Shown here in pieces: positions 18,054 to 28,200 of a stretch of 59,413 nucleotides of DNA. The notes beneath the pieces were generated by a model. It did no database searches. It was given only the letters and a program-made list of their open reading frames with translations, and was not told the origin of the DNA. Within the stretch, counting starts at the first letter, position 1. Each line of letters opens with the position of its first letter. The stretch is from an uncultured Lachnospiraceae bacterium (GTDB lineage Bacteria; Bacillota; Clostridia; Lachnospirales; Lachnospiraceae). A program made the position numbers and the translations under genes. The stretch is taken from contig CAMLYL010000010.1 of NCBI GenBank assembly GCA_946491665.1, positions 1 through 59,413 on the forward strand. Reading direction: 5' to 3'.

Positions 18054-20906
18054 TCACTTTCCTCCTGTCAGCTCATCTTGAGCCATTTTAATGAGTTCAT
18101 CTATATTATAAATGCGAGATTTTCGCACATTGCCCGTAGAATAGTCAAAATATAGTTCGTTATCAAACACATCACTGAGATACGGCAGCTCTGCAAGAGT
18201 TTCGCACTTATTATTCATTAAAATACCATAGTAATAATCATCAGTAGTAACATACTGGGCAATGATATACTCACCGATCTCTGTTATATATGTCAGATAT
18301 CCTTCTTCTTTTAATTCGCAGATTAGTTCATCTGTATTTTTATCATAGACAGCCGGTGATCTATGGAGCGGAGATTCTATTCTCAAAGAATCCGTATAAA
18401 ACTCCTCATATAATGACAAATCCGGCTCTTCAATCTGCTCTTCCGAAATCAAATTCCCATCCCGAGCATTATACGTTAAAAGTGTCCCGTCATTATATGT
18501 AACCTCTAAATATGATTCATTATCTGTCCGAATAAACTGCTGATCATATACTTGGCTCGCATTGGGAATATCCACTTCTTTTATTAATGTTCCGCCAATG
18601 TCATACACACGAAATTGTTTATACGAAAACAACATTACCGTTTTTCCATCAGCACTTATCCTTGCCTCATCATGCTCATATGACGGGTCATATGTAAAAA
18701 TTTCAGCTTCAGGATGATTTTCATATTTCAGGATTTTGATTACAGGCGTATCTATTCCGCCAATAAGTGCCACACCGTTGGATAATTGAAGAAAATCTCC
18801 TGTATCATTCTCTTCAATTCTTGTAAGCAATCGTGAATCGGCATTGAAAAACATTACCGATTCATCCGTCTCAATTACAGTTTGCATATTATTTGTATCG
18901 TAATGCATTATTTTTTCGGATGTTGTTACCAACGGGTTTTGCTCACCGGTTACCGGATGAATTTTTACTAAGAGGTTGTCTCGCAATACATATATTCCGT
19001 TTTCGTCAACGTTTACGCCAAAATAGCCATTTGCATCAAATCCACCGGTCTGAACCTTGTCAACTGTATCTACCACCGCAAATATTGAATTATTTTCCCC
19101 CGTTGCAGAAAATGCTAAATACTGTTCATAAAAACCGCCTTCAAAATGACTATATCCTGAAGTGCTGTCGAATATTTCAATATTATTATCGGAATTAGTT
19201 AAATCATAAACTTCCAAAGAGCCATCTGAAAAACTTATCCCCAGTAAAGTCCCATCCTTGTTTAGTTCGAATAAGTTATCATTCGGGTTAGCAAAACTAT
19301 CATTTACCGTTACACTCTGATGTTTTCCTTTTAAATCTATCTCAGTTTTTACAGCTCCAGTTAGAGCATCATAAATAATGGCAGTGCTTTCGTCTTTGTA
19401 AATCGCCGCTACTGTTTTAGAATCCTGTGATACACAGATTGCTGTACAATTAGCACCCGACCAAAGCGTTTCATTTCTTGTGATATCATACACTTTTATT
19501 CCATCGATCCCGGCATAAACAATGGTCTCATTATTTAAAAATTCCACCTCTGCTAAAGCTGATTTTTCTGCCTCTAAAGTAGCAACGATATTTGCATTTT
19601 CAGTATCGATAACAGCAATATATCCTGAATACAGACAAGCGGCATTATGACCGTTCGGAGAAATAACCATGTACAGGGGATTGCTTGGCAGCTCTACTAC
19701 CTTGTGTTTTTTGTAACCATCCGACAAGTCATAAACACCTAAGGCATCAGATATAGCTTTCTGAGCTTCAGGAATATACGCAGGATTAAACAAATTCACA
19801 TTTGTTGGCAATGCCTGAAGTGCATAGTCAAGCGCTGTTTCCGAGTCCCCCTCAGCTAATGCCGTCTGGGAATATTCTGATAATTTAAGCCAGCTTTCCT
19901 TAACCTGCATTCGCTTAAGCCCAACAAAAGTTGTCGAGACACCGATCACAAACAAAACCGAAAAAATAATAGCTGCTGCAACATTGTTTCTTTTTAAACG
20001 CCTGGTTCTCTCATCATTCTTATGTAAATTAGAGAAAGCTTCCAACATTTCATCGGCAGACTGGTATCTTAAATCCGGATTCGGATTCATAGCCTTTGAA
20101 ATGATTTTTACAACTTGAGGACTGAACTCTTTATCAGAAAGAGGCACAACTTCCATAGCATTTTTTGCTGTTTTTTTCCCACTAAGTAAATGGTATAGTG
20201 TTGCGCCAAGGCTATAAATATCCGACCGAGTATCCGGCACAATTTTTTTTGTTGATGAGCTCGAACCGCTGTTGGATATAGTAATCGTTGCTGTTTCATC
20301 AAGCAATGTCGCTGTTTCGTTATCGTCAATTGTCGCTGTTCCACTACCGAATGAAGTAAAATCTAATCCATAATGTTCTGGTGATGCGTATCCTGCGCTG
20401 CATCCAACTACGTTTTCTTCTCCAAGTGCAAGTGCAATATTAAAGTCTATCAAGCATATATCGCCATATGGTGTGCGCATAATATTGGTTGGTTTTATAT
20501 CACTGTGTACATATCCGCGCGGTGGATTTCCGTGCGTGGGGCTATGCAGATAGCTGAGTGCTTCTAAAAGCTGTTTTGCCCACTTAATTACTTGGGGCTG
20601 AGAAAATTTTTCGCCTCGTTTTAAAGGCTTGTCGAGACTTTCACCTTCAATATAATCCATTACTGTATAGACCGTTTCGTCTTCAACAAAGAAGTCATAT
20701 ACTTGCGGAATATATGAATGACTCAACTCTTTCAGAATATCGACTTCGCGCCGCAGCAATTCGGGACGAGCAGTAATTTTACGCTTGTCCGCTTTTAAAA
20801 CAACTTTTTTCCCCAAACGCTGGTGAATAGCTAAATAAACATTTCCACCACCGCCTGAGCCTATTTTTCCAATCAATTCATATGTAGACGCTATCACTTT
20901 TGGCAT
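18054..20906 (-). CDS. Transmembrane Ser/Thr protein kinase with extracellular beta-propeller
   Basis: About 950 aa from MPKVIASTYELIGKIGSGG, preceded by GGGTAGG. The kinase domain (1-295) has the Gly loop GSGGGGNVYLA, VVLKAD, the catalytic loop HSDIKPTN (HSD in place of HRD), DFN in place of DFG, and SPEHYG. The activation region contains a Thr-rich insert (GTATIDDNETATLLDETATI) likely to be autophosphorylated. One TM lies near 310-335 (VAAAIIFSVLFVIGVSTTFV). The outer part is a long WD40/PQQ-like propeller of repeated strands (IAVIDTENANIVATLE, IKVYDITRNETLW). Its stop overlaps the ribosome site of the surface-protein gene, so the two are translationally coupled; it may monitor that protein. 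The PP2C and FHA genes upstream complete the circuit. Confidence 0.88.
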   Translation of the reverse strand: MPKVIASTYELIGKIGSGGGGNVYLAIHQRLGKKVVLKADKRKITARPELLRREVDILKELSHSYIPQVYDFFVEDETVYTVMDYIEGESLDKPLKRGEKFSQPQVIKWAKQLLEALSYLHSPTHGNPPRGYVHSDIKPTNIMRTPYGDICLIDFNIALALGEENVVGCSAGYASPEHYGLDFTSFGSGTATIDDNETATLLDETATITISNSGSSSSTKKIVPDTRSDIYSLGATLYHLLSGKKTAKNAMEVVPLSDKEFSPQVVKIISKAMNPNPDLRYQSADEMLEAFSNLHKNDERTRRLKRNNVAAAIIFSVLFVIGVSTTFVGLKRMQVKESWLKLSEYSQTALAEGDSETALDYALQALPTNVNLFNPAYIPEAQKAISDALGVYDLSDGYKKHKVVELPSNPLYMVISPNGHNAACLYSGYIAVIDTENANIVATLEAEKSALAEVEFLNNETIVYAGIDGIKVYDITRNETLWSGANCTAICVSQDSKTVAAIYKDESTAIIYDALTGAVKTEIDLKGKHQSVTVNDSFANPNDNLFELNKDGTLLGISFSDGSLEVYDLTNSDNNIEIFDSTSGYSHFEGGFYEQYLAFSATGENNSIFAVVDTVDKVQTGGFDANGYFGVNVDENGIYVLRDNLLVKIHPVTGEQNPLVTTSEKIMHYDTNNMQTVIETDESVMFFNADSRLLTRIEENDTGDFLQLSNGVALIGGIDTPVIKILKYENHPEAEIFTYDPSYEHDEARISADGKTVMLFSYKQFRVYDIGGTLIKEVDIPNASQVYDQQFIRTDNESYLEVTYNDGTLLTYNARDGNLISEEQIEEPDLSLYEEFYTDSLRIESPLHRSPAVYDKNTDELICELKEEGYLTYITEIGEYIIAQYVTTDDYYYGILMNNKCETLAELPYLSDVFDNELYFDYSTGNVRKSRIYNIDELIKMAQDELTGGK

Positions 20907-20946
20907 ACAAAACATCCTACCCTTTTTGTTGCTATTCGGTTACAAA

Positions 20947-21096
20947 TCACTTTTTTCCATACTCACTTTCTAATTGAGCATTTAAACGTACAGACTTTAT
21001 CTTCGAAATACAAAAATATATAATCGCTAACAATAAAGAAACGCCAGTAATGCCAAGCCCACCGTAAAACAAAACTTCGTTGGTTAACCAATCCAT
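20947..21096 (-). CDS. Small single-TM protein (49 aa) before the kinase
   Basis: A short gene found by reading the gap: MDWLTNEVLFYGG, then one TM (ITGVSLLLAIIYFCI), then a basic and charged tail ending AQLESEYGKK. AAGGAG precedes the ATG by nine bases. It lies between the PP2C phosphatase and the kinase and resembles the 67-aa protein before EssC in length, MDW start and layout. Function unknown; small membrane adaptor is a guess. Confidence 0.6.
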   Translation of the reverse strand: MDWLTNEVLFYGGLGITGVSLLLAIIYFCISKIKSVRLNAQLESEYGKK

Positions 21097-21181
21097 TTCC
21101 CATTTCTCCTTCATCTTCGAATATTAAATATCTAAAATGCAATACATTGCCAATACGATACTGACTATCACTAAAATCGTA

Positions 21182-22009
21182 CTAATCAAGAAGCCATTTT
21201 TTTATGAAAAATATTTTTTGCCCAAGGCTCGTATATTTTCTGCCAAATGATTTAATTAAAATTACTGAAATATTATCTTTCTCTTCACGCTGCTTATTTA
21301 AATCAATTAAATATTGGCATTGTTTCTTCATCGTCTTTTGATTTTTGAGGCGTTCAAAAACAAAGTTTTCAAAAATTTCCCGCTCTGTTATCTTATGTCT
21401 GAAGCCGTCAGAACATAACATGTACACCCCCTGTCTGACTGATCCCGACACAATCTGTGGTTCCACCTTTCGCGATGCACCTACACACTGAAGAAGCATA
21501 TTCCGATATTTATTAGTTCTGGCTTCTTCCTGCGTCAGATTTCCCAACATAACCTCTCTTGCAACATAAGTATGGTCACATGTCATCTGCTCCAGGGATT
21601 TCCCTATATAGTACAGCCGGGTATCTCCTACATGAACTAATACAAACTGGTCATCTACAAAAAGAACTCCCGTAAATGTCGTTCCCATTTTTTCTCCGAC
21701 TTCTTGCCCATATTCCTGAATTCTGCAATTTAAAGATTTCAATAGTAATGCCCATTTGTTTCCAATAACATCCATATCTACATGCCTCAGTTCATTAGAC
21801 ATCTCTGCCGAAAACCATTCCTGAAATGCCTTAATCACCATTGCACTTGCAATCTCCCCTTTAGATAAACCTCCTATTCCATCACAAATAATTGCTATCA
21901 GCACTTCCCTGTTGCCGGATAAAGTATGTTTCAGAAAAATGCCGTCCTGATTCACATCTTTCATTCCCGCATCTGATTCCGCTATTGCCATATATCGCAT
22001 CACTATCAC
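21182..22009 (-). CDS. PP2C-family Ser/Thr phosphatase
   Basis: 275 aa. The metal-binding motifs of the PPM/PP2C family are all present: NQDG near the start, CDGIGG, GTTFTGVLF, VHVGDTR, LCSDGF and DNISVILIK. It would remove phosphate from substrates of the kinase encoded 280 bp downstream. The GTG start at 22009 follows AAGGA; the ATG at 22000 is an alternative. It has no TM, so it is cytosolic. The FHA gene lies 20 bp upstream, making FHA, phosphatase, small membrane protein, kinase and surface protein one gene run. Confidence 0.93.
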   Translation of the reverse strand: MIVMRYMAIAESDAGMKDVNQDGIFLKHTLSGNREVLIAIICDGIGGLSKGEIASAMVIKAFQEWFSAEMSNELRHVDMDVIGNKWALLLKSLNCRIQEYGQEVGEKMGTTFTGVLFVDDQFVLVHVGDTRLYYIGKSLEQMTCDHTYVAREVMLGNLTQEEARTNKYRNMLLQCVGASRKVEPQIVSGSVRQGVYMLCSDGFRHKITEREIFENFVFERLKNQKTMKKQCQYLIDLNKQREEKDNISVILIKSFGRKYTSLGQKIFFIKKWLLD

Positions 22010-22028
22010 ACATTACTTTCCTTCGGAT

Positions 22029-23153
22029 TCAAACCCGAAAAAGAAATTCTTCATTTGCAAGCTTCAATATATCACCATCAAAAATCTCTATCTCATGTTC
22101 CGTTGGTAAAACTCTGTTATTAATAAATGTCTTATTTTTTGATCGAAGATCAAAAACATAATATCTGCCATCCCGGATAATAATATCTGCATGGCTCCGG
22201 CTCACAGCTCCATTGTTCATCACCACATAATCAACACAATTTTCATCTTTCCCTATACGAAACACTAGTTTATTCACTTTGATCTCTTCTTCTGTTACAA
22301 CTCTGATCAACGTTGGATATTTAGAGTCATCCTCTGCCTTTTTCTCAAACAACTCAGCCGACTGATCCAGCAACACTGTGTTCTCATCTTCCAATATTAC
22401 TGTCGCATCCTCATTCTTCTCATACTGAGTTTTAAAGGCTTCCATATCTTGGAGTATTATATCTGTTAAATCATCATCTCCTGATTGTTGTTCTCCAGTA
22501 TTTACACTGGTTTCAGACTTATATATCTTTTGCTCTAATGCAGAAACTTCAGAATACTTTCCATTACGTATTTTGTCTCCTTTAATAAGATCTACTATTT
22601 TATGATTCAGCTGATAAATATATAGTTCTATTTTTTCTGCGTCGAAATAATCCATTTTCTTGATAAAATAACTAAAATCTGATAGATACATAGAATCCAC
22701 ATTCTCCAGGCATACTGAATATACAATCTGCTCAATAAAATCCAAAATATCTGCACTGCCGTGCGGAGTTATCACCGGCACATACAAGAAAATTAATTCC
22801 TTTGTGGGTTCATTGAAAAAAACATATTTTGAATCCAATACAAGATTCCCCCAAGATAACCCCAGTTGTCTGAGCCTTTTTACAATATCTACAATTTGTT
22901 CTATCAAAAAGAAAAAATCATATTCTGATATAGGTCTGTTTAACCTTGAATATAAACTTATTCCCTGAGGCCCAGTATATTCAAGCTTATTTTTTTTTGA
23001 ATAATTCAGTTTAAAAAATCCATAATAAGACTTTTTATCTAAAAGATCACACTGTTTTATATTCAATGTATAATTCGAATCCACTTTTAACTTTACTTTG
23101 AGCTTTCCATCCTTTTTTCTTATTTTTATTTTCTGAATCACCTTATCATTCAT
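22029..23153 (-). CDS. FHA-domain protein with DUF6382-like N-terminus
   Basis: About 374 aa from MNDKVIQKIKIRKKDGK, chosen because GAGGTG precedes this ATG. Residues 1-160 resemble DUF6382 regions found in Lachnospiraceae FHA proteins; the stretch GLSWGNLVLDSKYVFFN recalls the pseudokinase fold of EssB/YukC. A Thr-rich linker (DATVILEDENTVLLDQ) precedes the C-terminal FHA domain, whose key parts are FRIGKDENCVDYVV, SRSHADI and SKNKTFINN. The linker looks like a phosphosite that the FHA domain could bind, as in GarA/OdhI. It is probably the phosphothreonine reader of the adjacent kinase and phosphatase. No TM is seen, unlike EssB. Confidence 0.82.
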   Translation of the reverse strand: MNDKVIQKIKIRKKDGKLKVKLKVDSNYTLNIKQCDLLDKKSYYGFFKLNYSKKNKLEYTGPQGISLYSRLNRPISEYDFFFLIEQIVDIVKRLRQLGLSWGNLVLDSKYVFFNEPTKELIFLYVPVITPHGSADILDFIEQIVYSVCLENVDSMYLSDFSYFIKKMDYFDAEKIELYIYQLNHKIVDLIKGDKIRNGKYSEVSALEQKIYKSETSVNTGEQQSGDDDLTDIILQDMEAFKTQYEKNEDATVILEDENTVLLDQSAELFEKKAEDDSKYPTLIRVVTEEEIKVNKLVFRIGKDENCVDYVVMNNGAVSRSHADIIIRDGRYYVFDLRSKNKTFINNRVLPTEHEIEIFDGDILKLANEEFLFRV

Positions 23154-23324
23154 CAAACTGCACCTCATAATAAAAACAGTATTATTCAGAATTATTTTCA
23201 ATCATATCTATAAATAAAAATAATCCCTGCCCGCCAAAGCATTTCCTTACAGACAGAGAAAATTTTATAGATATCAAACTCAGCAATTTTTCACATAATT
23301 GCCAGCACATCTGTGCTCTCCCCA

Positions 23325-24777
23325 TCATCTCAGATACTCTTTTTCCCACGCCTTTAGCTGATTCAGTGAATCCTCTTCGCTCATTACATTCCTCCCGGCA
23401 GCTATACTCTCCAGAAAATCATACACCGCATCCAACACATCTCGTTCCCTGAAAAAGAAAATACGGAACTGATTGTGGGAAACATTCTGAAGAAGCATCC
23501 GATCTCCGGCATTTACAATCACCTCCCAGAGATAACTAAGAGGAAATTCATCTTCCGGGACCAGGTGGATATGATACCATCCTTCCTCTGCGGCCTTCAG
23601 AATCCGGCAAATGATTTTTCGTCTGTCTTCCGGAGTCAGCGGCCCAGAAAAAAGGGCTTCCGGATATTCTTTCATTACTCCGGTTCTGACAAATTCTTCA
23701 GCCGTAGCCATACTGGTCAGAACTGTAATCTGTCCCTGCCGGTATGCTTCATGCAGCGCGGCCGAATATGTAATATAGCTTTCCGTCATTTCCTTATAAT
23801 CGGGAATTTCTGGATTCAGATATTTCCGTATCAACCGTTCATCCCAGAACTGGGTTCGGCACAATCCGGAGCACATTTCTACGGTATTGGAAAAATCAGC
23901 TGTTTTGGCATAATCCATCCCCCACCCGGCAAGTTTCACCCCAGCTCCGTCCATCCTTGACATCAAAGGATGCGTTTCCTTACAAATATCGTCAAAAAAA
24001 TCTGTCAGATACTGAATCGTCTCTGCATCATTGTGCAGAATTGCAGCCTTATGATCTGAAGAAATCTGGATGGCATATTCTTCAGTCACAGCCAGACACG
24101 GCATAACATTCATCAGACCATAATGTTCTTTTGATTTACCATAATAATATCGTGGCTCATAACAACTGATCCCTACCCCATATCGCAGGATCCGACGTAT
24201 ATTTTCCAGATTGCTGCAACCATCCTGTCCGCTGTCCGATTCCAGACAAATGATCTGAATCACTTTAATATCTGCATGCTCACTGCAGGCCAGCACCAAA
24301 GGTTCCATCAGGACAGCATAATCAGGCTGAATAAGTATACGAATTACCCCCCCCCCGGGATTTCAGCCGTCTGATTACATAGTGAACCATACGGCTGACT
24401 TCCAGTTCTCCTTTGATCAGTCGGTCAGTTCCCGCCTCAATGGAAACCGGATCCCCCAAAGCATCATATACATTTATTCCCTCTTCATCCACCGTCAGAA
24501 GAGAACGCAGAATCTCCTTTACTTTCCGGCGTCTGTTATAATTCAATAGTCCAATCTGCTCAATCTCATAAGCCTCCATGACTTTCATACGCTCATCCGG
24601 AGTCAAATGAAGCTCTGATATAATCCTTTCCAGTTGTGCTATATTACGAAAAGATCGTTTGCCTTTTAGATACTGATAGAGTGTTGCCCGATCAATTTTA
24701 CACCGTATAGCCAGTTCCGGTATATTTCTGTCTCTTTGATTAACAAAATAAGTAAGCGTTTCAGATAAAACCGACAT
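23325..24777 (-). pseudogene. HTH transcriptional regulator interrupted at a G10 tract (possible phase variation)
   Basis: Two ORFs are best read as one gene of about 484 codons. The 5' part starts MSVLSETLTYFVNQRDRN after AGAGGA and contains a helix-turn-helix (IPELAIRCKIDRATLYQYL). It runs to RLKSRGGG and ends 33 bp later at TGA. If the run of ten Gs (minus strand, 24347-24356) were nine, the frame would continue GGVIRILIQPDYAVLMEPLV into the 3' ORF, a 327-aa ligand-binding-like region. I see no separate ribosome site for the 3' ORF, supporting one original gene. Off by slippage, a sequencing error or a mutation are all possible. A strong promoter lies just upstream. Confidence 0.75.
24347..24356. 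repeat. Mononucleotide tract C10/G10 inside the regulator
   Basis: Ten C on the plus strand. A length of 3n gives one frame and 3n+1 another: ten separates the two ORFs while nine would join them. Such tracts mutate by slippage. Confidence 0.8.
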
Positions 24778-24818
24778 CTTCCAAATTCCTCTCTTTATCT
24801 TTTGCACTTATTGAAATA

Positions 24819-24848
24819 ATGATACTACGAAAAATTTATGAGCGTCAA
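24819..24848 (-). promoter_or_regulatory. SigA-type promoter of the HTH regulator
   Basis: TTGACG (24843-24848) and TATCAT (24819-24824) with an 18-bp spacer. The whole element is conserved at 29953-29982. It should start transcription about 30 bases before the HTH start. Confidence 0.7.
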
Positions 24849-24869
24849 TCTGTGGCAGATTCTGTGGCA
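24849..24869 (-). promoter_or_regulatory. Twin TGCCACAGA repeats, candidate operator
   Basis: Two exact 9-mers (24849-24857 and 24861-24869) 12 bp apart, directly upstream of the -35. The same pair with the same spacing occurs in the second copy (29983-29991, 29995-30003). They may bind the HTH protein encoded downstream. Confidence 0.6.
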
Positions 24870-25021
24870 GGGCTTCTGATATTCTTTTATCATAATTTAT
24901 TTTTCATCACCATATAAGCTATTTTATTTTACTTATAAGTGTCTATTTTCAACAGCAAGTAATCGCGGCCGGCCATACTGTCTGTTTCCCATGTATCCCC
25001 CCCGCTCCAAAGGCATTTCAA

Positions 25022-25070
25022 TGAAAAAAATAAGACCGGAAATAAATGATACTCTCATCTTTCCAGTCTT
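25022..25070 (-). terminator. Hairpin with T run, duplicated element
   Basis: AAGACCGGAAATAAATGA (25032-25049) pairs imperfectly with TCATCTTTCCAGTCTT (25055-25070); on the minus strand TATTTTTTT follows. It would stop transcription of surface protein B. A second copy lies at 30146-30205. Confidence 0.7.
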
Positions 25071-25140
25071 ACAAACAATATGGGAAAAAGCAAATAAAGC
25101 AATTCGTTAGCCATCTTTTTCTCTTTTCGGAGGATAAATT

Positions 25141-25178
25141 TCAGGAGCAGGCGAGACTCATACGAGTCACGCCTGCCC
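25141..25178 (-). terminator. Hairpin directly after surface protein B
   Basis: GGAGCAGGCG pairs with CGCCTGCCCC (one G-U), with an inner GACTC/GAGTC stem and a 4-base loop. The T run on the minus strand is weak. It lies about 45 bp past the stop. Confidence 0.5.
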
Positions 25179-25222
25179 CTGTTTAGAACTATCTATTTTC
25201 CAACAACCCTCTTCTGTCCTAT

Positions 25223-28200
25223 CTAATAGTAATATTTTCTTTTCCGTATTGCTATTCCGACCGTTACAGTTGTAGATATCGCCAGCATGCACAGCCATAA
25301 TGCAGTTTCCGTCTCATCTCCTGTCTGCACTGAATTCGATTCTCCATTTCCACTTGCACCGTTTGCATTTCCGGCATTACTGCCCCCTTCTTGTGCAAGA
25401 TCACTGTTCAGCATCGGTATTACTTCAGTGTAGCTGTCGCCGCAAACCGCACATGTATAAGTCCGGATCCCTGTTTCCGTGTCTGTTGGTTCTTTGGTAA
25501 CAACGCCGTTATCGTACTTGTGTCCCGCAGCCGGAATCCTTTCCGCATAAACATCACCGCAGTATTCGCACGCCAGTCTCTTCAATCCCGATTCCAGACA
25601 TGTAGCTTCCTCAATAATTTCCTCGGTAAATTTATGTCCGCCGGCAAGAATCGTCTCCTGCCTGATTGCCCCGCACTCTGTACATGTGTAAGTCATCATT
25701 CCATTTTCAAGACAGGTCGCTTCCTTAGTAACAATACCGTCATCATATGTATGCAGGTGTGTTCCATCTCCAAGCGCAGGGATCACTTCTGTAAAAGTAT
25801 CACCGCATACTGAACAGGTATATGTTCTCAGTCCATCTTCTGTCTCCGTTGGTTCAGTCGTCATTTCCACTATATAGCTGTGCCCTGGCGCCGGGATTCT
25901 TTCCGTGTAGGTATCGCCGCATTTTCTGCAGATGCCCGTTCTGACTCCGTCTGTTGCACAGTCTGTTCCCGGCGTAACCGTGATTTCATACTCATGTCCT
26001 GTTGCCACAGTAACCTCTGTTTTCATAAGTACACCGCATCTGGTACAGTAATAGGATGTTTCCCCGTTTTGCGTACATGTCAGTTCCTGCGTCACCTGTC
26101 CCGCACCGGCAATATGTCCTAACGCCGGGATCGCTTCCGTATACTGGCTACCGCATGAACAGGTATAAGTTCTCACGCCTGCTTGAGTACATGTAGGAGC
26201 TTTTGTTACCCGTCCTGAACCATAAGAATGCGTATGCTCTATATAGAAGTTCTGTGAAGTTTTTTTCAACTCATTGCTGTTGCTGCTGTCATTTTTACTG
26301 CTTGGATCGCTTGTACGATATTCCGCCGCAATTGTATTTCTCTCCCCGTTTTTATTGGCTTTATTCGCAAATGTCTGCGCCCTGATAGTTATTCTGGTAC
26401 TTCCTTCCTCCGCTGTATAATCCACATCTCTCTCAAGCTTTTCACCATTCAGCCATACGTCAACAAACTGATCAATCTCACCCTCCGAACGGAATACCTG
26501 GTCACTGTTGTAATCCTCCAGGACGTAATGATGGTTACCGGCAGTTGTTTCTGTACCGATCGCATCCAGAATACTGTAATTATCCGCCGCGTCTGTTGCA
26601 TTGAATACATTGTCGTCCGTATTATCATTCACCGTCAGCGTAAGTTCTACCTCTGATGGATCGAACGCGTAATTTTCGCTGGTACTTTCAAAATATGTGC
26701 TTACAGTAAATGTAAACGTGCCTGTTTCCTGCGGCATGCCGTAAAGTTCACCGGTTTCCTCAATCAGATCAACACCATCCGGCAGGCTTCCTGCGGTCAG
26801 TTCATATGAAACATTTACCCACTCATACATGTTATCTGTTGTGATTAGGTAAGAATATGGAACATATTTTACCGCATCGTCTACCTCTTCTGTCGTAATT
26901 TCCGGATTCTGCGCCAGATCCGACAGAATGACCGTTGCAAGCAGCTCTGAATTTTCCGCATCTCCTTCCTTACCGGAATAAATCTTTAAAGTCCCTCCAA
27001 TCTCTCCTTTACCGCTTGCGGGTGGAACCAGACGGATCTTTGCCACGTTCGAAAGCTCGCCATAACTGGTCGAATCCAATTCCAGAGAAAAGTCGTCCGG
27101 GCATGCCTCCAGTGTACTATTTCCTTCACCGCCAATCGTCCAGTAATCATCTAATTCCACATTCGTTGCATCCAAATCAAGCCACAGATCAGTCAACGGT
27201 TCATCGCCAATATTAGCAATAAAGATATCATGTTTATTTTCATGGTACTCGTCCAGAAATACGGAACGTACATCCGGTGCAAGCGGGCCCGCAACATATA
27301 ATTGCGGCCCTGAAGCCTTTTTCACAAAAGTCACGTCATAGTTTTTTGTATGCGGTCCGTTCTCGTCCGTTATGATCACGCTGAAAGTCGCGTCAAGTGT
27401 ATTTTCTCCCTCAAGGAACGAAAGTACCGAGCCTTCCTGAAACTCTCTTCCATTTGCGTATATTCTGTCAATGGAAATGTTTTCGTCGTTGGCTTTCCAG
27501 AATGTGGGAACAAAACTGTCTATATCTTCATTGATGAATACAGTCTGATATCCATAACCATACATGGTGTCAATATTGATATTTTTCCCATTTTCAATTA
27601 TGTATGTGTCACAGGCATTGCCCTCTGTGTCATTTACGCCGTTTACTCTGAACCAGGGATCTGATTCGCCGATGATGGGGGTGTCGGTATATTCCCTCCT
27701 ATAATCAGGATCATATTGTGAATCATACCCCATAGCAAGAACCTGTATTTTCCAAATATTTCCATCTTCAAAGAAAATTGTGAAAGGTGTTCCGCCTTCT
27801 TCGTAATTGTAATTGGCTTTATACCCTCGATTGGGGGAATTTTTATCTGCGGGAATCAGCCAATCCTTTATATCCTCACATTCCGAGGCTTCATCCAAAG
27901 AATTATAGTGACCTTCTACAGCCTTTACTACATAACTGTTAGCGTCATCTCCGTATGTTGATCCATGGGCATCTAAAACACAGTAGATATCCGAATTAAG
28001 AGAATATCCATTCTTCAACATTAAACAAAGTTCATGAATCCCATCATCGGCAAATACTGAATCCATATCTTCATAACCGTAATGCTCTGCATCAAGCAAC
28101 ACAATGTCAATCAGCTCATCTCCTTCTTTATTGTAGAGACCCGCATTAATATATGAAGTGTCTGCAACGGCCTTAAATGTTACGAAAGACTGGCCGATCA

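Larger units (their letters stand above)
24808..25222. other. Intergenic between surface protein B and HTH regulator A
   Basis: It holds the regulator promoter (24819-24848), twin repeats (24849-24869), a duplicated terminator (about 25022-25070) and a second hairpin (25141-25178). Large parts, up to about 25070, recur at 29943-30205. Between 24885 and 25020 I see only AT-rich sequence and a GC island with GCGGCCGGCC. Confidence 0.6.

Noticed and set aside
21117-21185. Possible 21-aa hydrophobic peptide (MISTILVIVSIVLAMYC) starting in the PP2C stop codon
   Set aside because: It would use TTG with no ribosome site; hydrophobicity alone is not enough, though it deserves a look in ribosome profiling.
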